Positions 26,219 through 34,826 of a stretch of 36,789 nucleotides of DNA are shown piece after piece; the first letter of the stretch is position 1; every line of letters starts with the position of its first letter. The DNA comes from Vulcanimicrobiia bacterium (GTDB lineage Bacteria > Vulcanimicrobiota > Vulcanimicrobiia > Vulcanimicrobiales > Vulcanimicrobiaceae): assembly GCA_024281075.1 (NCBI GenBank), contig JAMXLK010000060.1, positions 1 to 36,789 on the forward strand, read 5' to 3'. Under the pieces are notes generated by a model that was not told the DNA's origin, made no database searches, and saw only the letters and a program-made list of their open reading frames with translations. Made by a program: the position numbers and the translations under genes.

Positions 26219-28304
26219 GAAAGACGCGCTGCGCGTCGATCGGCATCTCACCGTTGCGCGGTGTGAGCCGCCGGTAGCTGCCGTCCACCAGCAGTTCGCG
26301 GCTCTTTACGTTATCGGACAGCAACACCGTGAGCACGTGCGTAGCGAGCGTCTCGGCCATAACGGGATCGAGTACGGGCACGGCAAGCTCGACGCGACGA
26401 TCGAGATTGCGCCCCATCCAGTCGGCACTCGACATGAACGTTTCGCGCTCGCCGCCGTTCTCGAAGACGAAAATGCGCGAATGTTCGAGGAAGCGGCCGA
26501 CGATGCTGCGCACGCGGATGTTCTCGCTCACGCCCGGCACGTGGGGACGCAGCACGCACATGCCGCGTACCAGTAAATCGATCTTGACGCCGGCTTGCGA
26601 GGCACGGTAGAGCGCGCGCACGACTTCCACTTCCGTCAGCGCGTTGATCTTCGCGCGGATTCCCGACGGGCGTCCTGCGCGAGCGTGCTCGGTTTCCCGG
26701 TCGATGCGAGCGATCAGCTCGCGATGGAGCGTCACCGGCGCGACCCAGAGATCCTCATAATCGGTCACTTTTGAAAAACCGGTTAGCGCGTTGAAGACCT
26801 GCGTATCGTCGGCGCCGAGCTCCGGCCGGCACGTGAAGAGGCTGAGATCGGTGTAGAGCAGCGCGGTCTTCTCGTTGTAGTTGCCGGTCCCAAAGTGCAT
26901 GTAGCGGCGCAGCCCGTCCTCGTCTTCGCGAACGACCAGGAGCGTCTTGGCGTGGACCTTTTGATTGGCGAATCCGTAGACGACGTGCGCGCCCGCTCGC
27001 TCCAAACGCTTTGCCCATTCGATATTGTTCTCTTCGTCGAAGCGCGCCTTGAGCTCGATGATGACCGCGACCTGTTTTTCGTTCTCCGCCGCGGTGAGCA
27101 AGGCCCGAACGATCGGCGAGTTCTTTCCGGACGTCCGGTAGAGCGTCGCCTTGATCGCTAGCACTTTAGGATCCTCGGCGGCTTGCTGCAAGAACTGAAT
27201 GACCGGATCGAACGATTCGTAGGGGTGATGCAGCATGATGTCACCTTCGCGAATCTGTGCGAAGATGTCGGTAACGCCGATGAGCCGCTTGGGAATCGCG
27301 GGCAGGAACGGCTTGTCGCGCAGGTGCTCGTATCCGGGAAGGTTGACGATCTGCCAGAGGTCGCTCAGCGCCATCAGACCGTCGATTTCATAGACGTCGA
27401 CCGCTTCGAGCTCGAGCGAGTTACAGAGAAAATCGCGCATGTATTCGGGCATGCCGCGCTCGATCTCGAGGCGCACCGGCTCACCGAACCGGCGCCTGCG
27501 CAGCTCCGACTCGATCGCACGCAAAAGATCGTCGGCCTCGTCCTCTTGCAGATCTAAGTCGGCGTCGCGCGTGACGCGAAAGAGATACGAATCCCGCACG
27601 TGCATGCCTGGAAAGAGTACGTCGAGATGGTGCGCGATGAGATCTTCGAGCAGCACGAAGCGACGTTCTCCCGAGTCGCCGTCTTGCACCGGAACGAAAC
27701 GCGGCAGCGTCGGCGGAATCTTGACGCGGGCAAAGTGCAGCTCGACACCTTCGCGCGTGGACTCCTCGAGCTCGACCGCTAGCGAAAGCGAGAGGTTTGA
27801 AATATACGGAAACGGATGACCGCTGTCGACTGCGAGCGGCGTCAGGACCGGGAAAACGCTGTCGTCAAACGTGCGCTCCAACACGTTTTGCGTTTCATCG
27901 TCGAGTTCCGAAACGCGCAACAGACGAATTCCTTCACGCTGGAGCGCCGGCAGCAGGTCGTCGTTCAGCACGCGCATCTGCTGCGGCAACGAAGACCGTA
28001 GCCGCTCCGAGATCGCAGCGAGGTGCTCGGTCGGCGTTCGGCCGTCCTCCGAGCGCCGCACGACCTGCGCCTCGATCTGCTGTTTGATCGCGGCAACGCG
28101 AATCATGAAAAACTCATCGAGGTTCGTGCCGTAAATGGCGACGAACTTCAACCGTTCCATCAGCGGAGTGTGCGCATCGAGCGCTTCTTCGAGAACGCGA
28201 TCGTTGAATTCGACCCACGACAGCTCGCGGCTGATGTAGAGCGACGGGTCGTCGAGGGTTGCAACGGGAATCGGCGTCGGCGTCGAATGCGCCTGGAGAA
28301 CCAT
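26199..28304 (-). CDS. ppk1: polyphosphate kinase 1
   Basis: 701 aa from ATG 28304. The enzyme reversibly makes inorganic polyphosphate from ATP. The N-terminal domain starts DPSLYISRELSWVEFNDRVLEEALD, followed by YGTNLDEFFMIRVAAIKQQ. The catalytic half has DIMLHHPYESFDPVIQFLQQAAEDPKVLAIKATLYRT, the histidine region NQKVHAKTLLVVR, then RRYMHFGTGNYNEKTALLYTDLSLFT. The track ORF's extra 35 residues are antisense to the divergent permease and were dropped. Its start codon abuts that of the permease on the other strand, so promoters must lie inside each other's coding DNA. Confidence 0.96.
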   Translation of the reverse strand: MVLQAHSTPTPIPVATLDDPSLYISRELSWVEFNDRVLEEALDAHTPLMERLKFVAIYGTNLDEFFMIRVAAIKQQIEAQVVRRSEDGRTPTEHLAAISERLRSSLPQQMRVLNDDLLPALQREGIRLLRVSELDDETQNVLERTFDDSVFPVLTPLAVDSGHPFPYISNLSLSLAVELEESTREGVELHFARVKIPPTLPRFVPVQDGDSGERRFVLLEDLIAHHLDVLFPGMHVRDSYLFRVTRDADLDLQEDEADDLLRAIESELRRRRFGEPVRLEIERGMPEYMRDFLCNSLELEAVDVYEIDGLMALSDLWQIVNLPGYEHLRDKPFLPAIPKRLIGVTDIFAQIREGDIMLHHPYESFDPVIQFLQQAAEDPKVLAIKATLYRTSGKNSPIVRALLTAAENEKQVAVIIELKARFDEENNIEWAKRLERAGAHVVYGFANQKVHAKTLLVVREDEDGLRRYMHFGTGNYNEKTALLYTDLSLFTCRPELGADDTQVFNALTGFSKVTDYEDLWVAPVTLHRELIARIDRETEHARAGRPSGIRAKINALTEVEVVRALYRASQAGVKIDLLVRGMCVLRPHVPGVSENIRVRSIVGRFLEHSRIFVFENGGERETFMSSADWMGRNLDRRVELAVPVLDPVMAETLATHVLTVLLSDNVKSRELLVDGSYRRLTPRNGEMPIDAQRVFLTQAQA

Positions 28305-28901
28305 ATGCCGGACTTCACCGCGCACGTCGTCGAGCACCTCGTTCTTGCCCTCTCGGCGCTGGCGCTCGCGCTTGCAGCGGGCCTGCCATTGGGCATTCTG
28401 TGCGCGCATTCGGCCGCGCTGCGCGGCGCCATCCTGGCGTTCGCGGGTATTGGGCGGACGCTTCCAAGCCTGGCGGTGCTCATGCTCCTCCTGCCCTGGT
28501 TGGGAGTCGGCGCTTCACCGGCGATCGTCGCTCTGGCACTACTCGCCATTCCGCCGATCGTTATCAATGTGGACGTAGCGATTCGGGGTGTGCCCGCGCC
28601 GGCGCTCGACGCGGCGACGGGAATGGGCATGACGCGAACGCAACGCTTTCTGCGAGTCGTGATTCCGTTTGCGCTGCCGGTATCGTTCGCCGGATTGCGA
28701 ACCGCGACGACCGAAACGATTGCGAGCGCCACGCTGGCGACCTTCATCGGCGCCGGTGGACTCGGCGACGAGATCGTGCGCGGTCTGCAGACCGACGATC
28801 CTGCACTTTTGCTCGCGGGCGCCGCCGCCGTTGCGGTATTGGCGCTCGCCGCGGATTTGTCGCTTGGCGCCGCGGCGGCACTGACCGCAGCACGCGCGTG
28901 A
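28305..28901 (+). CDS. OpuC/OsmU-type ABC transporter permease (first)
   Basis: 198 aa with five or so TM segments: HLVLALSALALALAAGLPLGIL, FAGIGRTLPSLAVLMLLLPWLG and others. The permease loop is GVPAPALDAATGMGMTRTQRFLRVVIPFALPVSFAGLRTATTETIASATLATFIGAGGLGDEI. GGAGAA precedes ATG 28305. Members import quaternary ammonium compounds (glycine betaine, choline, carnitine) or other betaines such as ergothioneine. It is the first gene of a four-gene operon with 4-base overlaps throughout. Confidence 0.92.
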   Translation: MPDFTAHVVEHLVLALSALALALAAGLPLGILCAHSAALRGAILAFAGIGRTLPSLAVLMLLLPWLGVGASPAIVALALLAIPPIVINVDVAIRGVPAPALDAATGMGMTRTQRFLRVVIPFALPVSFAGLRTATTETIASATLATFIGAGGLGDEIVRGLQTDDPALLLAGAAAVAVLALAADLSLGAAAALTAARA

Positions 28902-29767
28902 TCTCGCGAGGGCGTGCGCTGGCACTGGCGGCGGCCGCGCCGCTGCTGACGCGGTGCGTATTCGACCGCTCGGCGGTACGCGTAGGATCGAAGAACTTTA
29001 CCGAATCGTTCATCATTGCCGAGATCTACGCGCAATCGCTCGAGGCGGCAGGGATGCACGTGGAGCGGCTCTTCAATCTCGGCTCGACGCAAATCGCAAT
29101 CGCCGCGATGCGACGCGGCAACATCGATCTCTATCCGGAGTACACGGGCACGGCTTTGATCGACGTGCTGCACCTTCCGCCGATTTCGAATTCGCGCGCT
29201 GCATACCAGGTCGTCGCACAGGCCTTTCGGCAGCGCTACGACATCGTGTGGCTCGCTCCGGCTCCTATGAACGACTCACAAGCGCTGGCCACGACGCGAG
29301 CGTCCGCGACGCGTTATGGTTTGGCGACGCTCTCGGATTGCGCGCGGACCGCTCCGCGCTTGCGCTTCGCGACGATTCAGGAGTTCCTCGCGCGACCGGA
29401 CGGACTGCCGGGCCTAAAACGCTTCTACGGTGGATTTCAATTTGCCGAGATTCGCACGTACGACATCGCCCTGAAGTACCGCGCGCTCCTCCAAGGCGCC
29501 GCCGAGGTCGCCAGTGCGTTCAGCACGGACGGCGCAATAGCGACCAACGACCTCGTCGTCTTGCACGACGACCGTCATTTTTGGTCCGCGTACAACGTCG
29601 CGCCGGTCGTGCGGGCACAAGCGCTAGCCGCGCGGCCGAAGATCGCCGACGTGCTCAACGCCGTTTCGCCGCGCATTACCAACGGCGCCGCGCAGATGAT
29701 GAACGCGCAAGTCGAACACGACCAGGCCGATCCTGCCGACGTTGCCGCCCAGTTTTTGAAACGATGA
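28898..29767 (+). CDS. ABC transporter substrate-binding lipoprotein, OpuCC/OsmX type
   Basis: 289 aa from GTG 28898, overlapping the permease stop. The signal is ISRGRALALAAAAPLLTRC (Cys20; atypical lipobox). The mature start VGSKNFTESFIIAEIYAQSLEAAGMHVERLFNLGSTQIAIAAMRRGNIDLYPEYTGTALIDVL is diagnostic of the glycine-betaine/choline-binding OpuAC family. LAPAPMNDSQALATT and SAFSTDGAIATNDLVVLHDDRHFWSAYNVAPVVR follow. The ligand is probably a betaine-like compound, not further defined. The track ORF's earlier start lies in the permease gene. Confidence 0.92.
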   Translation: MISRGRALALAAAAPLLTRCVFDRSAVRVGSKNFTESFIIAEIYAQSLEAAGMHVERLFNLGSTQIAIAAMRRGNIDLYPEYTGTALIDVLHLPPISNSRAAYQVVAQAFRQRYDIVWLAPAPMNDSQALATTRASATRYGLATLSDCARTAPRLRFATIQEFLARPDGLPGLKRFYGGFQFAEIRTYDIALKYRALLQGAAEVASAFSTDGAIATNDLVVLHDDRHFWSAYNVAPVVRAQALAARPKIADVLNAVSPRITNGAAQMMNAQVEHDQADPADVAAQFLKR

Positions 29768-30555
29768 ATCCCGCATCCATACGCTTCCAAGACGTCACGG
29801 TCCGGTATGCCGGCGTGCAGCGAAATGCCGTGACCGATATCTCGCTCGAAGTTGGCGGCGGCGAACTGGTCGTTTTGCTGGGACCCTCGGGATGCGGTAA
29901 GTCCACGCTGCTGCGAACGGTCAACCGCCTCGTTCCACTGCAAAGCGGACGCGTTGAAGTCGACGGAAACGACGTTGCACGGCTCGACGCGGTCGAACTG
30001 CGGCGCAGCGTCGGTTACGTGATTCAAGCCGTCGGACTCTTCGCCAACATGACCGTCGCGCAGAACATCGCGGTCGTTCCCTCGCTGCTGGGATGGAATC
30101 GCCGCGACATCGACGCGCGGGTCGACGAACTGCTGCAACTCATCGGGCTCGATCCGGCAGCCTATCGCAATCGACGCCCGAGCGCGCTTTCGGGCGGCGA
30201 AGCGCAGCGTATCGGCGTCGCGCGCGCCATCGCGGCACGCCCGCGCGCGCTGCTCATGGACGAACCGTTCGGCGCGGTGGACGTCGTCGTCCGCACGGCG
30301 CTGCAACGCGAGCTGATTCGCATCGTCGGCGAGCTGCGCACAACGACCATCTTCGTCACGCATGATGTTGACGAAGCCTTCCGGCTGGCCGATCGCATCG
30401 TCGTAATGCGGGAAGGGCGGATCGAACAAGCCGGAGCACCGTTCGACGTTTTTCAAGATCCCGCGACGCCGTACGTGCGCCAGCTCGTGCACGCTGGGGA
30501 TGACGTGTATCGCCGTTACTATATGCGCACGCGCGAGCTGCTGCGGGCAACGTGA
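29764..30555 (+). CDS. ABC transporter ATPase of the OpuC-type importer
   Basis: 263 aa from ATG 29764, overlapping the binding-protein stop. Walker A is GPSGCGKST, the Q-loop region is GYVIQAVGLFANMTVAQNI, the signature ALSGGEAQRIGVARAIA, Walker B RALLMDEPFGAVD, and the H-loop FVTHDVDEAFRLADRIVVMREGRIEQAG. It energises the importer. It lacks the C-terminal CBS domains seen in some OpuCA proteins and ends soon after the nucleotide-binding domain. It is coupled to the next permease (GTGA). Confidence 0.95.
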   Translation: MNPASIRFQDVTVRYAGVQRNAVTDISLEVGGGELVVLLGPSGCGKSTLLRTVNRLVPLQSGRVEVDGNDVARLDAVELRRSVGYVIQAVGLFANMTVAQNIAVVPSLLGWNRRDIDARVDELLQLIGLDPAAYRNRRPSALSGGEAQRIGVARAIAARPRALLMDEPFGAVDVVVRTALQRELIRIVGELRTTTIFVTHDVDEAFRLADRIVVMREGRIEQAGAPFDVFQDPATPYVRQLVHAGDDVYRRYYMRTRELLRAT

Positions 30556-31163
30556 GCTACCTGTCGAGTCATCCTTGGCGGGTGGCGGCGCTAGCGGCAG
30601 CGCACGTCGAACTCGTCGCGGTCGCACTCGTCGTCGCGCTCGCCGTTGCTCTGCCGCTCGGCGTTCTGGCGGCGCGCCGTCCGCGCGTCGCGCCATGGTT
30701 GCTGGGCGCCCTCGGCGCGATTTACACGATCCCCAGCCTCGCGCTGCTCGCGGTTTTCGTCGAGGCATTCGGCTTGGGATTCGCGCCGATTTTCGTGGCG
30801 CTCGTGATTTACGCGCAGTTCATGCTCGCGCGCAGCATCGCCGCCGGGATCGACGGCATCGACCGCGCGCAGGTCGACGCGGCCCGCGGGTTGGGCATGT
30901 CGGCGGCGCAAGTATTGTGGCGCGTGGAGTTCCCGCAAGCGCTGCCGGTTTTTGTGGGCGGCATTCGAGTTGCGGCAATCGCCATGATCGCAATCGCGAC
31001 GCTCGGCGGTTACGTCGGCGGCGTCGGGCTTGGCGTTCTGATCTTCAACGGTCTAACGCTGCATCAGAACGCGATGATTGTTGCCGGCAGCGTCGCGGCT
31101 TCGGTCCTTGCGATTGCGGTCGATGCGGCGCTGCGGTTGACGCAGCGGCTACTGGCGTACTAA
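30552..31163 (+). CDS. OpuC/OsmU-type ABC transporter permease (second)
   Basis: 203 aa from GTG 30552. It is a paralogue of the first permease: HVELVAVALVVALAVALPLGVLAARRP, LGAIYTIPSLALLAVFVEAFGLGFAPIFVALVIYA, then the loop GIDRAQVDAARGLGMSAAQVLWRVEFPQALPVFVGGIRVAAIAMIAIATLGGYVGGVGLGVLIFNGL. Two different permeases with one binding protein and one ATPase is the OpuC/OsmVWXY plan. The last 15 bases overlap the convergent EgtD-like gene. Confidence 0.93.
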   Translation: MSYLSSHPWRVAALAAAHVELVAVALVVALAVALPLGVLAARRPRVAPWLLGALGAIYTIPSLALLAVFVEAFGLGFAPIFVALVIYAQFMLARSIAAGIDGIDRAQVDAARGLGMSAAQVLWRVEFPQALPVFVGGIRVAAIAMIAIATLGGYVGGVGLGVLIFNGLTLHQNAMIVAGSVAASVLAIAVDAALRLTQRLLAY

Positions 31164-32147
31164 CAAATGAACGGCGAACCGCTTCCCGCGATCGTGCCAT
31201 GCTGCCGCGGGCGCGAAACCGCCCGTCGCGGCCAGCGCAACGATCTCGTCATCGGTAAACTTGTATGACGATTCGGTGTGAATGCGCTCGCCGGGCCGAA
31301 TTTGGATTCGGAGGTTGAGCGAGCGTATCGTCACCACCGCGCCGTGACGCGCCTCCAGGAATGAATCGACCGATCCCCGTGCTGCGTCGTAACGCGCCAC
31401 GTGCGCAAAATTCCGTACGTCAAAATCGGCGTTGAGCTCGCGATTGATCCGCGCGAGCACGTTACGGTCGAAGGCGGCGGTCACGCCGGCCGGATCGTCG
31501 TACGCCAGCTCAAGGGTCGCGCGGTCTTTCTTTAAATCGGCGCCGAGCAGAAGTCCGTCCCCCGGCCGCAGCGCCGCACCGAGCAGCGCAAGCAGCTCGC
31601 GCGCATCCTCGGGTTCGTAGTTGCCGATGTTCGAGCCCATCAACATTGCGAGCGTCTTTCGTCCGAGACGGACTGCATGCGACCCGAGCACGTCAAAGTA
31701 ATCGCCCGCATACGCTCGCACGTGCAGTCCGGGATACGCTTCGACCAGCGCGAGCGACGATTGACGCAAGGCTTCGGTCGAGATGTCAATCGGGCTGTAG
31801 CAGAGCTGCGTCTGCACGCGTAGCGCTTCGTCGATCAGTAAGCGGGTTTTGACGGCACTTCCGCTCCCCAACTCGAGAAAGTCGACCGGCGCATCGAGCA
31901 GCCGCACCATCTGCCAGCCCCAATCCGCTAGGACCTGCGCCTCCGCCGCGGTTAGATAGTATTCCGGCAATCGCGTGATGGTATCGAAGAGCGCCGAGCC
32001 GACGTCATCGTAAAGATATTTGCAGGAGATTTCCTTTGGATCGCCTTGCAGCCCGCGTGCGACGTCGTCGGCAAAGGACGGCACGCCCCTGGACCGCGGC
32101 ACGGTGATGAGTTCAAAGCGGTCTGAGACCGCAGTCCGTATCGTCAC
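31149..32147 (-). CDS. egtD: EgtD-like L-histidine N-alpha-methyltransferase (DUF2260 family)
   Basis: 332 aa. SAM-dependent methyltransferase of the EgtD family, which trimethylates histidine to hercynine, the first step to ergothioneine. Signatures: GLQGDPKEISCKYLYDDVGSALFDTITRLPEYYLTAAEAQVL, the SAM motif FLELGSGSAVKTRLLIDEAL, PIDISTEAL, LMGSNIGNYEPEDARELL, GADLKKDRATLELAYDDPAGVTAAFDRNVLARINRELNADF, and RIHTESSYKF. The start is GTG 32147. No EgtB, EgtC or EgtE gene is in the window, so the pathway may be split or the product may stay as hercynine. It is preceded on the strand by an amino-acid permease. Confidence 0.9.
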   Translation of the reverse strand: MTIRTAVSDRFELITVPRSRGVPSFADDVARGLQGDPKEISCKYLYDDVGSALFDTITRLPEYYLTAAEAQVLADWGWQMVRLLDAPVDFLELGSGSAVKTRLLIDEALRVQTQLCYSPIDISTEALRQSSLALVEAYPGLHVRAYAGDYFDVLGSHAVRLGRKTLAMLMGSNIGNYEPEDARELLALLGAALRPGDGLLLGADLKKDRATLELAYDDPAGVTAAFDRNVLARINRELNADFDVRNFAHVARYDAARGSVDSFLEARHGAVVTIRSLNLRIQIRPGERIHTESSYKFTDDEIVALAATGGFAPAAAWHDRGKRFAVHLLVRQ

Positions 32148-32185
32148 GCCCGCCTACCATCCCCTGGGCCCGGACGAAAAACCTC

Positions 32186-33592
32186 TTATGGGACGATGCG
32201 CAATCGTGAATGCCGGAAACCGTAGATGCCATAGGCGATCATTCCGATAAGGAACCACGCGATGTAGCGCCCCCACGTGGCAACCTGGAGTCCGGTGATG
32301 AGATACGCGCACGAGACGGCGCCTGCGATTGCAAAGAGAGGTAAGAGGGGCGCGCGGAACGGCCGCGGCGCTGCGGGATTGGCGATGCGCAATACCAGCA
32401 CGCCGGCGCACACGATTCCGAATGCGACGAGCGTTCCGATGTTGACCAGTTGAAGCAGAGCGGTCAAGGGCAAGATTGCCGCAAAAATCGCGACGACCAC
32501 GCCCGTGATGAGCGTCATGCGCGCGGGCGTACGAAACACGTGATGAATCCGCGCGACGCCCGGCGGCAACATGCGGTCGCGCGCCATGACGTAGAAGATG
32601 CGCACTTGACCCAGCAGCGAGGTCAGCATGACCGTGGTGTTTCCCGCTAAGCCGCCGATCGCGACGACCCAATACAGCGCATGGCTTTTGCTAACGGCGC
32701 CGAGCGCATCGAGCATCGCGGCGCCTTCGGAGAGACGGTCGAATCGTAAGACGCCGACGGTGCAGAGCGTCAGGGCGACGTAGAGAATGCCGCCGATGGT
32801 GAGCGCAAGAATGATGCCGATCGGCACGTCGCGCTCGGGCCGTTTCGCCTCTTCGGAGGCAACCGTGACCGTATCGAAACCGATGTATGCAAAGAAGACG
32901 AGCGCCGTGCTCGCGAGGATGCCGTGATACCCGAACGGCGCCGGCGGGTGCAGATTGGCAGGCCGGATCGCATGCGCGACCGCCGCAATGAAGACCAGCA
33001 TCGAGACGATCTGCAGCATGACGAGCGCGCCGTTAACGCCGGCCGATTCACGAATGCCGATCGCGACGAGCACCGCGATCGCCAGCGTCACGATGCCTGC
33101 GAAAAGATCGACTTGCGGATGCGCTCCGTGCAGATTTGCGGTCTGCGCCCATGCCGGAAAGACGATGCCGACGTTGCCGAGCATGTGCTGGAAATAATCC
33201 GAGAGCGACGACGCCGTCGGCGCCAGCGAAAGACCGTACTCTAAAATCAGGTCCCAGCCGATGATCCACGCAACGAGCTCTCCAAGCGTTGCGTACGCGT
33301 AGGTGTACGCGCTGCCGGCAACCGGCACCATCGATGCAAACTCGGCGTAGCAAAGCGCGACGCACAGGCTTACGAGTCCGGAGAGTACGTACGCGAGGAT
33401 CACCGCCGGCCCCGCCGCGTGCGCCCCTACGCCGATCGTGGGAAAGATGCCGCCGAGCATCGTTCCCAATCCGATGCCGGTCAAGGCGGGCCAGCCTAAG
33501 ACGCGCCGCAGCTTCGGTTCGCCGGCTTCCGATTGGGTCCACCCGAGCGGCTGCACGGCCACGAGCTGGCGCAGCGTGTCTCTCAAACGCAA
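32186..33592 (-). CDS. APC-superfamily amino-acid permease (CAT/YfnA-like)
   Basis: 468 aa with about 12 TM helices. The first-helix motif is LTGIGLGTMLGGIFPTIGVGAHAAGPAVILAYVLSGLVSLCVALCYAEFASMVPVAGSAYTYAYATLGELVAWIIGWDLILEYGLS, typical of the cationic amino-acid/YfnA branch. FFAYIGFDTVTVASEEAKRPERDVPIGI and the later GQVRIFYVMARDRMLPPG are also family blocks. It probably imports an amino acid; cationic ones are the usual substrates. It stops 38 bases before the EgtD-like start on the same strand and begins 12 bases after the transglycosylase gene, so all three may be cotranscribed. Confidence 0.93.
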   Translation of the reverse strand: MRLRDTLRQLVAVQPLGWTQSEAGEPKLRRVLGWPALTGIGLGTMLGGIFPTIGVGAHAAGPAVILAYVLSGLVSLCVALCYAEFASMVPVAGSAYTYAYATLGELVAWIIGWDLILEYGLSLAPTASSLSDYFQHMLGNVGIVFPAWAQTANLHGAHPQVDLFAGIVTLAIAVLVAIGIRESAGVNGALVMLQIVSMLVFIAAVAHAIRPANLHPPAPFGYHGILASTALVFFAYIGFDTVTVASEEAKRPERDVPIGIILALTIGGILYVALTLCTVGVLRFDRLSEGAAMLDALGAVSKSHALYWVVAIGGLAGNTTVMLTSLLGQVRIFYVMARDRMLPPGVARIHHVFRTPARMTLITGVVVAIFAAILPLTALLQLVNIGTLVAFGIVCAGVLVLRIANPAAPRPFRAPLLPLFAIAGAVSCAYLITGLQVATWGRYIAWFLIGMIAYGIYGFRHSRLRIVP

Positions 33593-33604
33593 GGCCTCAA
33601 CGTT

Positions 33605-34213
33605 TTACTTAGGCCGGTTCTTGTCATCCCGAGTGGAGTCAAGGGACTCGTACGATACGATGCGCGCCCAGCGATCGAAGATCAGCGCGATATATTGCTG
33701 CGTCTCGGGATAAGGCGGTACGCCGCGGTAATGCGCGACCGCGAGCGGTCCCGCGTTGTATGCCGCCAGCGCAGCGGTATACGGATCGGCATAACGTCCG
33801 GCATAGGCGCCGGCGTAATCGCCCAAGAGCGCCGCGGCGCCTTCGATCGACGCAAACGGATCGTACGGATCGACGCCGGCGCCGGCCGCGGTTTCGGGCA
33901 TGAACTGCGCGATGCCGATGGCGCCGGCCGAGGAGAGCGCGTTGGGATCGTAGGCCGACTCTTGCAACAGCGTCGCGGCGAGGAAATCGGACGGCAAACC
34001 GTGCGCGTTCGCCGCGTCCGAAGTCGCACCGGCGAAGAGTAAGGCCGCGCCCTGCGTGAGTCGCGGATTCGTCCGGAGAATCGCTCGGGCAATCGCCAGC
34101 TCGGATTTGTCGAGCTTTGGGCCGTCGCGGATCAGCACGGCGCCGCGCAACGCATTCACGTTGGCGGGCGACGGCCAGCTTAACGCGATGTTAAGCGCAC
34201 GCGCCAAATGCAC
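33605..34213 (-). CDS. lytic transglycosylase (SLT domain)
   Basis: About 202 aa from GTG 34213. The SLT domain is clear: LPSDFLAATLLQESAYDPNALSSAGAIGIAQFMPETAAGAGVDPYDPFASIEGAAALLGDYAG, with catalytic Glu in QESAYDP, and YTAALAAYNAGPLAVAHYRGVPPYPETQQYI. It cleaves peptidoglycan glycan strands. The start is uncertain. An in-frame ATG at 34309 would give a more signal-like head (MRAITKYVAAVISLCSC) but overlaps the divergent gene by 53 bases. The last codons (DSTRDDKNRPK) come from a REP-like repeat. Confidence 0.88.
   Translation of the reverse strand: MHLARALNIALSWPSPANVNALRGAVLIRDGPKLDKSELAIARAILRTNPRLTQGAALLFAGATSDAANAHGLPSDFLAATLLQESAYDPNALSSAGAIGIAQFMPETAAGAGVDPYDPFASIEGAAALLGDYAGAYAGRYADPYTAALAAYNAGPLAVAHYRGVPPYPETQQYIALIFDRWARIVSYESLDSTRDDKNRPK
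33621..33650. repeat. dispersed REP-like repeat, copy 3 (degenerate)
   Basis: TTGTCATCCCGAGTGGAGTCAAGGGACTCG resembles the GTCATCC-n-GAGCGGAGTCGAAG words of copies 1 and 2. It forms the C-terminal coding end of the transglycosylase gene, much as copy 2 ends acnA. Confidence 0.45.
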
Positions 34214-34256
34214 CGATGCGCTGACATGCGCGTTCGTGTGGTATATGGTATGAACC

Positions 34257-34814
34257 GTGCAGCTACATAACGAGATCACCGCCGCTACGTATTTTGTTAT
34301 CGCTCTCATCGTCACGTTGGTTGCCGGAGATTTTGCGTCCACGTTTTTCTATCACGTGCCGCAGCATCTCTGGTTCACGCTCCACTTGCGTACGCATCAC
34401 GATCGCCGCCGATCGTACTTCGACCACGCGGTGCTCTCGACGAGTCCGGCCATCCTGCTCGACGGCCTTTTGGGCGCGGTGCCGTACCTCGCCGTCGCCG
34501 CGCTCCTTTGGCGCTTCTCGTGGCCCGGAGCGCTAGCCGGACTCGCACTCGGTCAGCTGCACGTGTGGTGGCGTCACACCAGCCAACTCGGCTGGCGGAC
34601 CCCGGATCGGCTTCGACGGCTCCTGCGCCCGCTGTCGATCGTGCTTCCCGAGGACCACGATGGGCATCACCGAAACCCCGATATCGAGTTTGGCGATATC
34701 TTCCGCTTCTACGACGCGCCGGCTCGAGCGCTGATGGCGAGGCTTGCTCCGACCAGCCGCCGAGCGCGTAACGCTTGCAGGCGAGCGACCAGGAGGGTGC
34801 CTGCTAGAGCCTAA
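34257..34814 (+). CDS. histidine-box membrane protein (fatty-acid hydroxylase/desaturase-like)
   Basis: 185 aa from GTG 34257. It has TM segments (TYFVIALIVTLVAGDFASTFFY; ILLDGLLGAVPYLAVAALLWRF) and three His clusters: HLRTHH (HX3HH), HVWWRH (HX4H) and DHDGHH (HX2HH). This is the di-iron layout of the sterol desaturase/fatty-acid hydroxylase superfamily. The C-terminus is Arg-rich. The substrate is unknown. The following glycosyltransferase of lipid type, only 12 bases away, suggests a role in lipid modification. An ATG at 34250 in another frame stops after six codons. Confidence 0.78.
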   Translation: MQLHNEITAATYFVIALIVTLVAGDFASTFFYHVPQHLWFTLHLRTHHDRRRSYFDHAVLSTSPAILLDGLLGAVPYLAVAALLWRFSWPGALAGLALGQLHVWWRHTSQLGWRTPDRLRRLLRPLSIVLPEDHDGHHRNPDIEFGDIFRFYDAPARALMARLAPTSRRARNACRRATRRVPARA

Positions 34815-34826
34815 TCGGGAGTACGA

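Noticed and set aside
28160-29173. 337-aa minus-strand ORF under the permease and binding-protein genes
   Set aside because: Shadow of the OpuC-type genes; Ala/Arg/Ser-rich with no family resemblance.
29575-30768. 397-aa minus-strand ORF under the ABC ATPase gene
   Set aside because: Antisense to a complete, motif-bearing ABC ATPase and permease; no domain signatures of its own.
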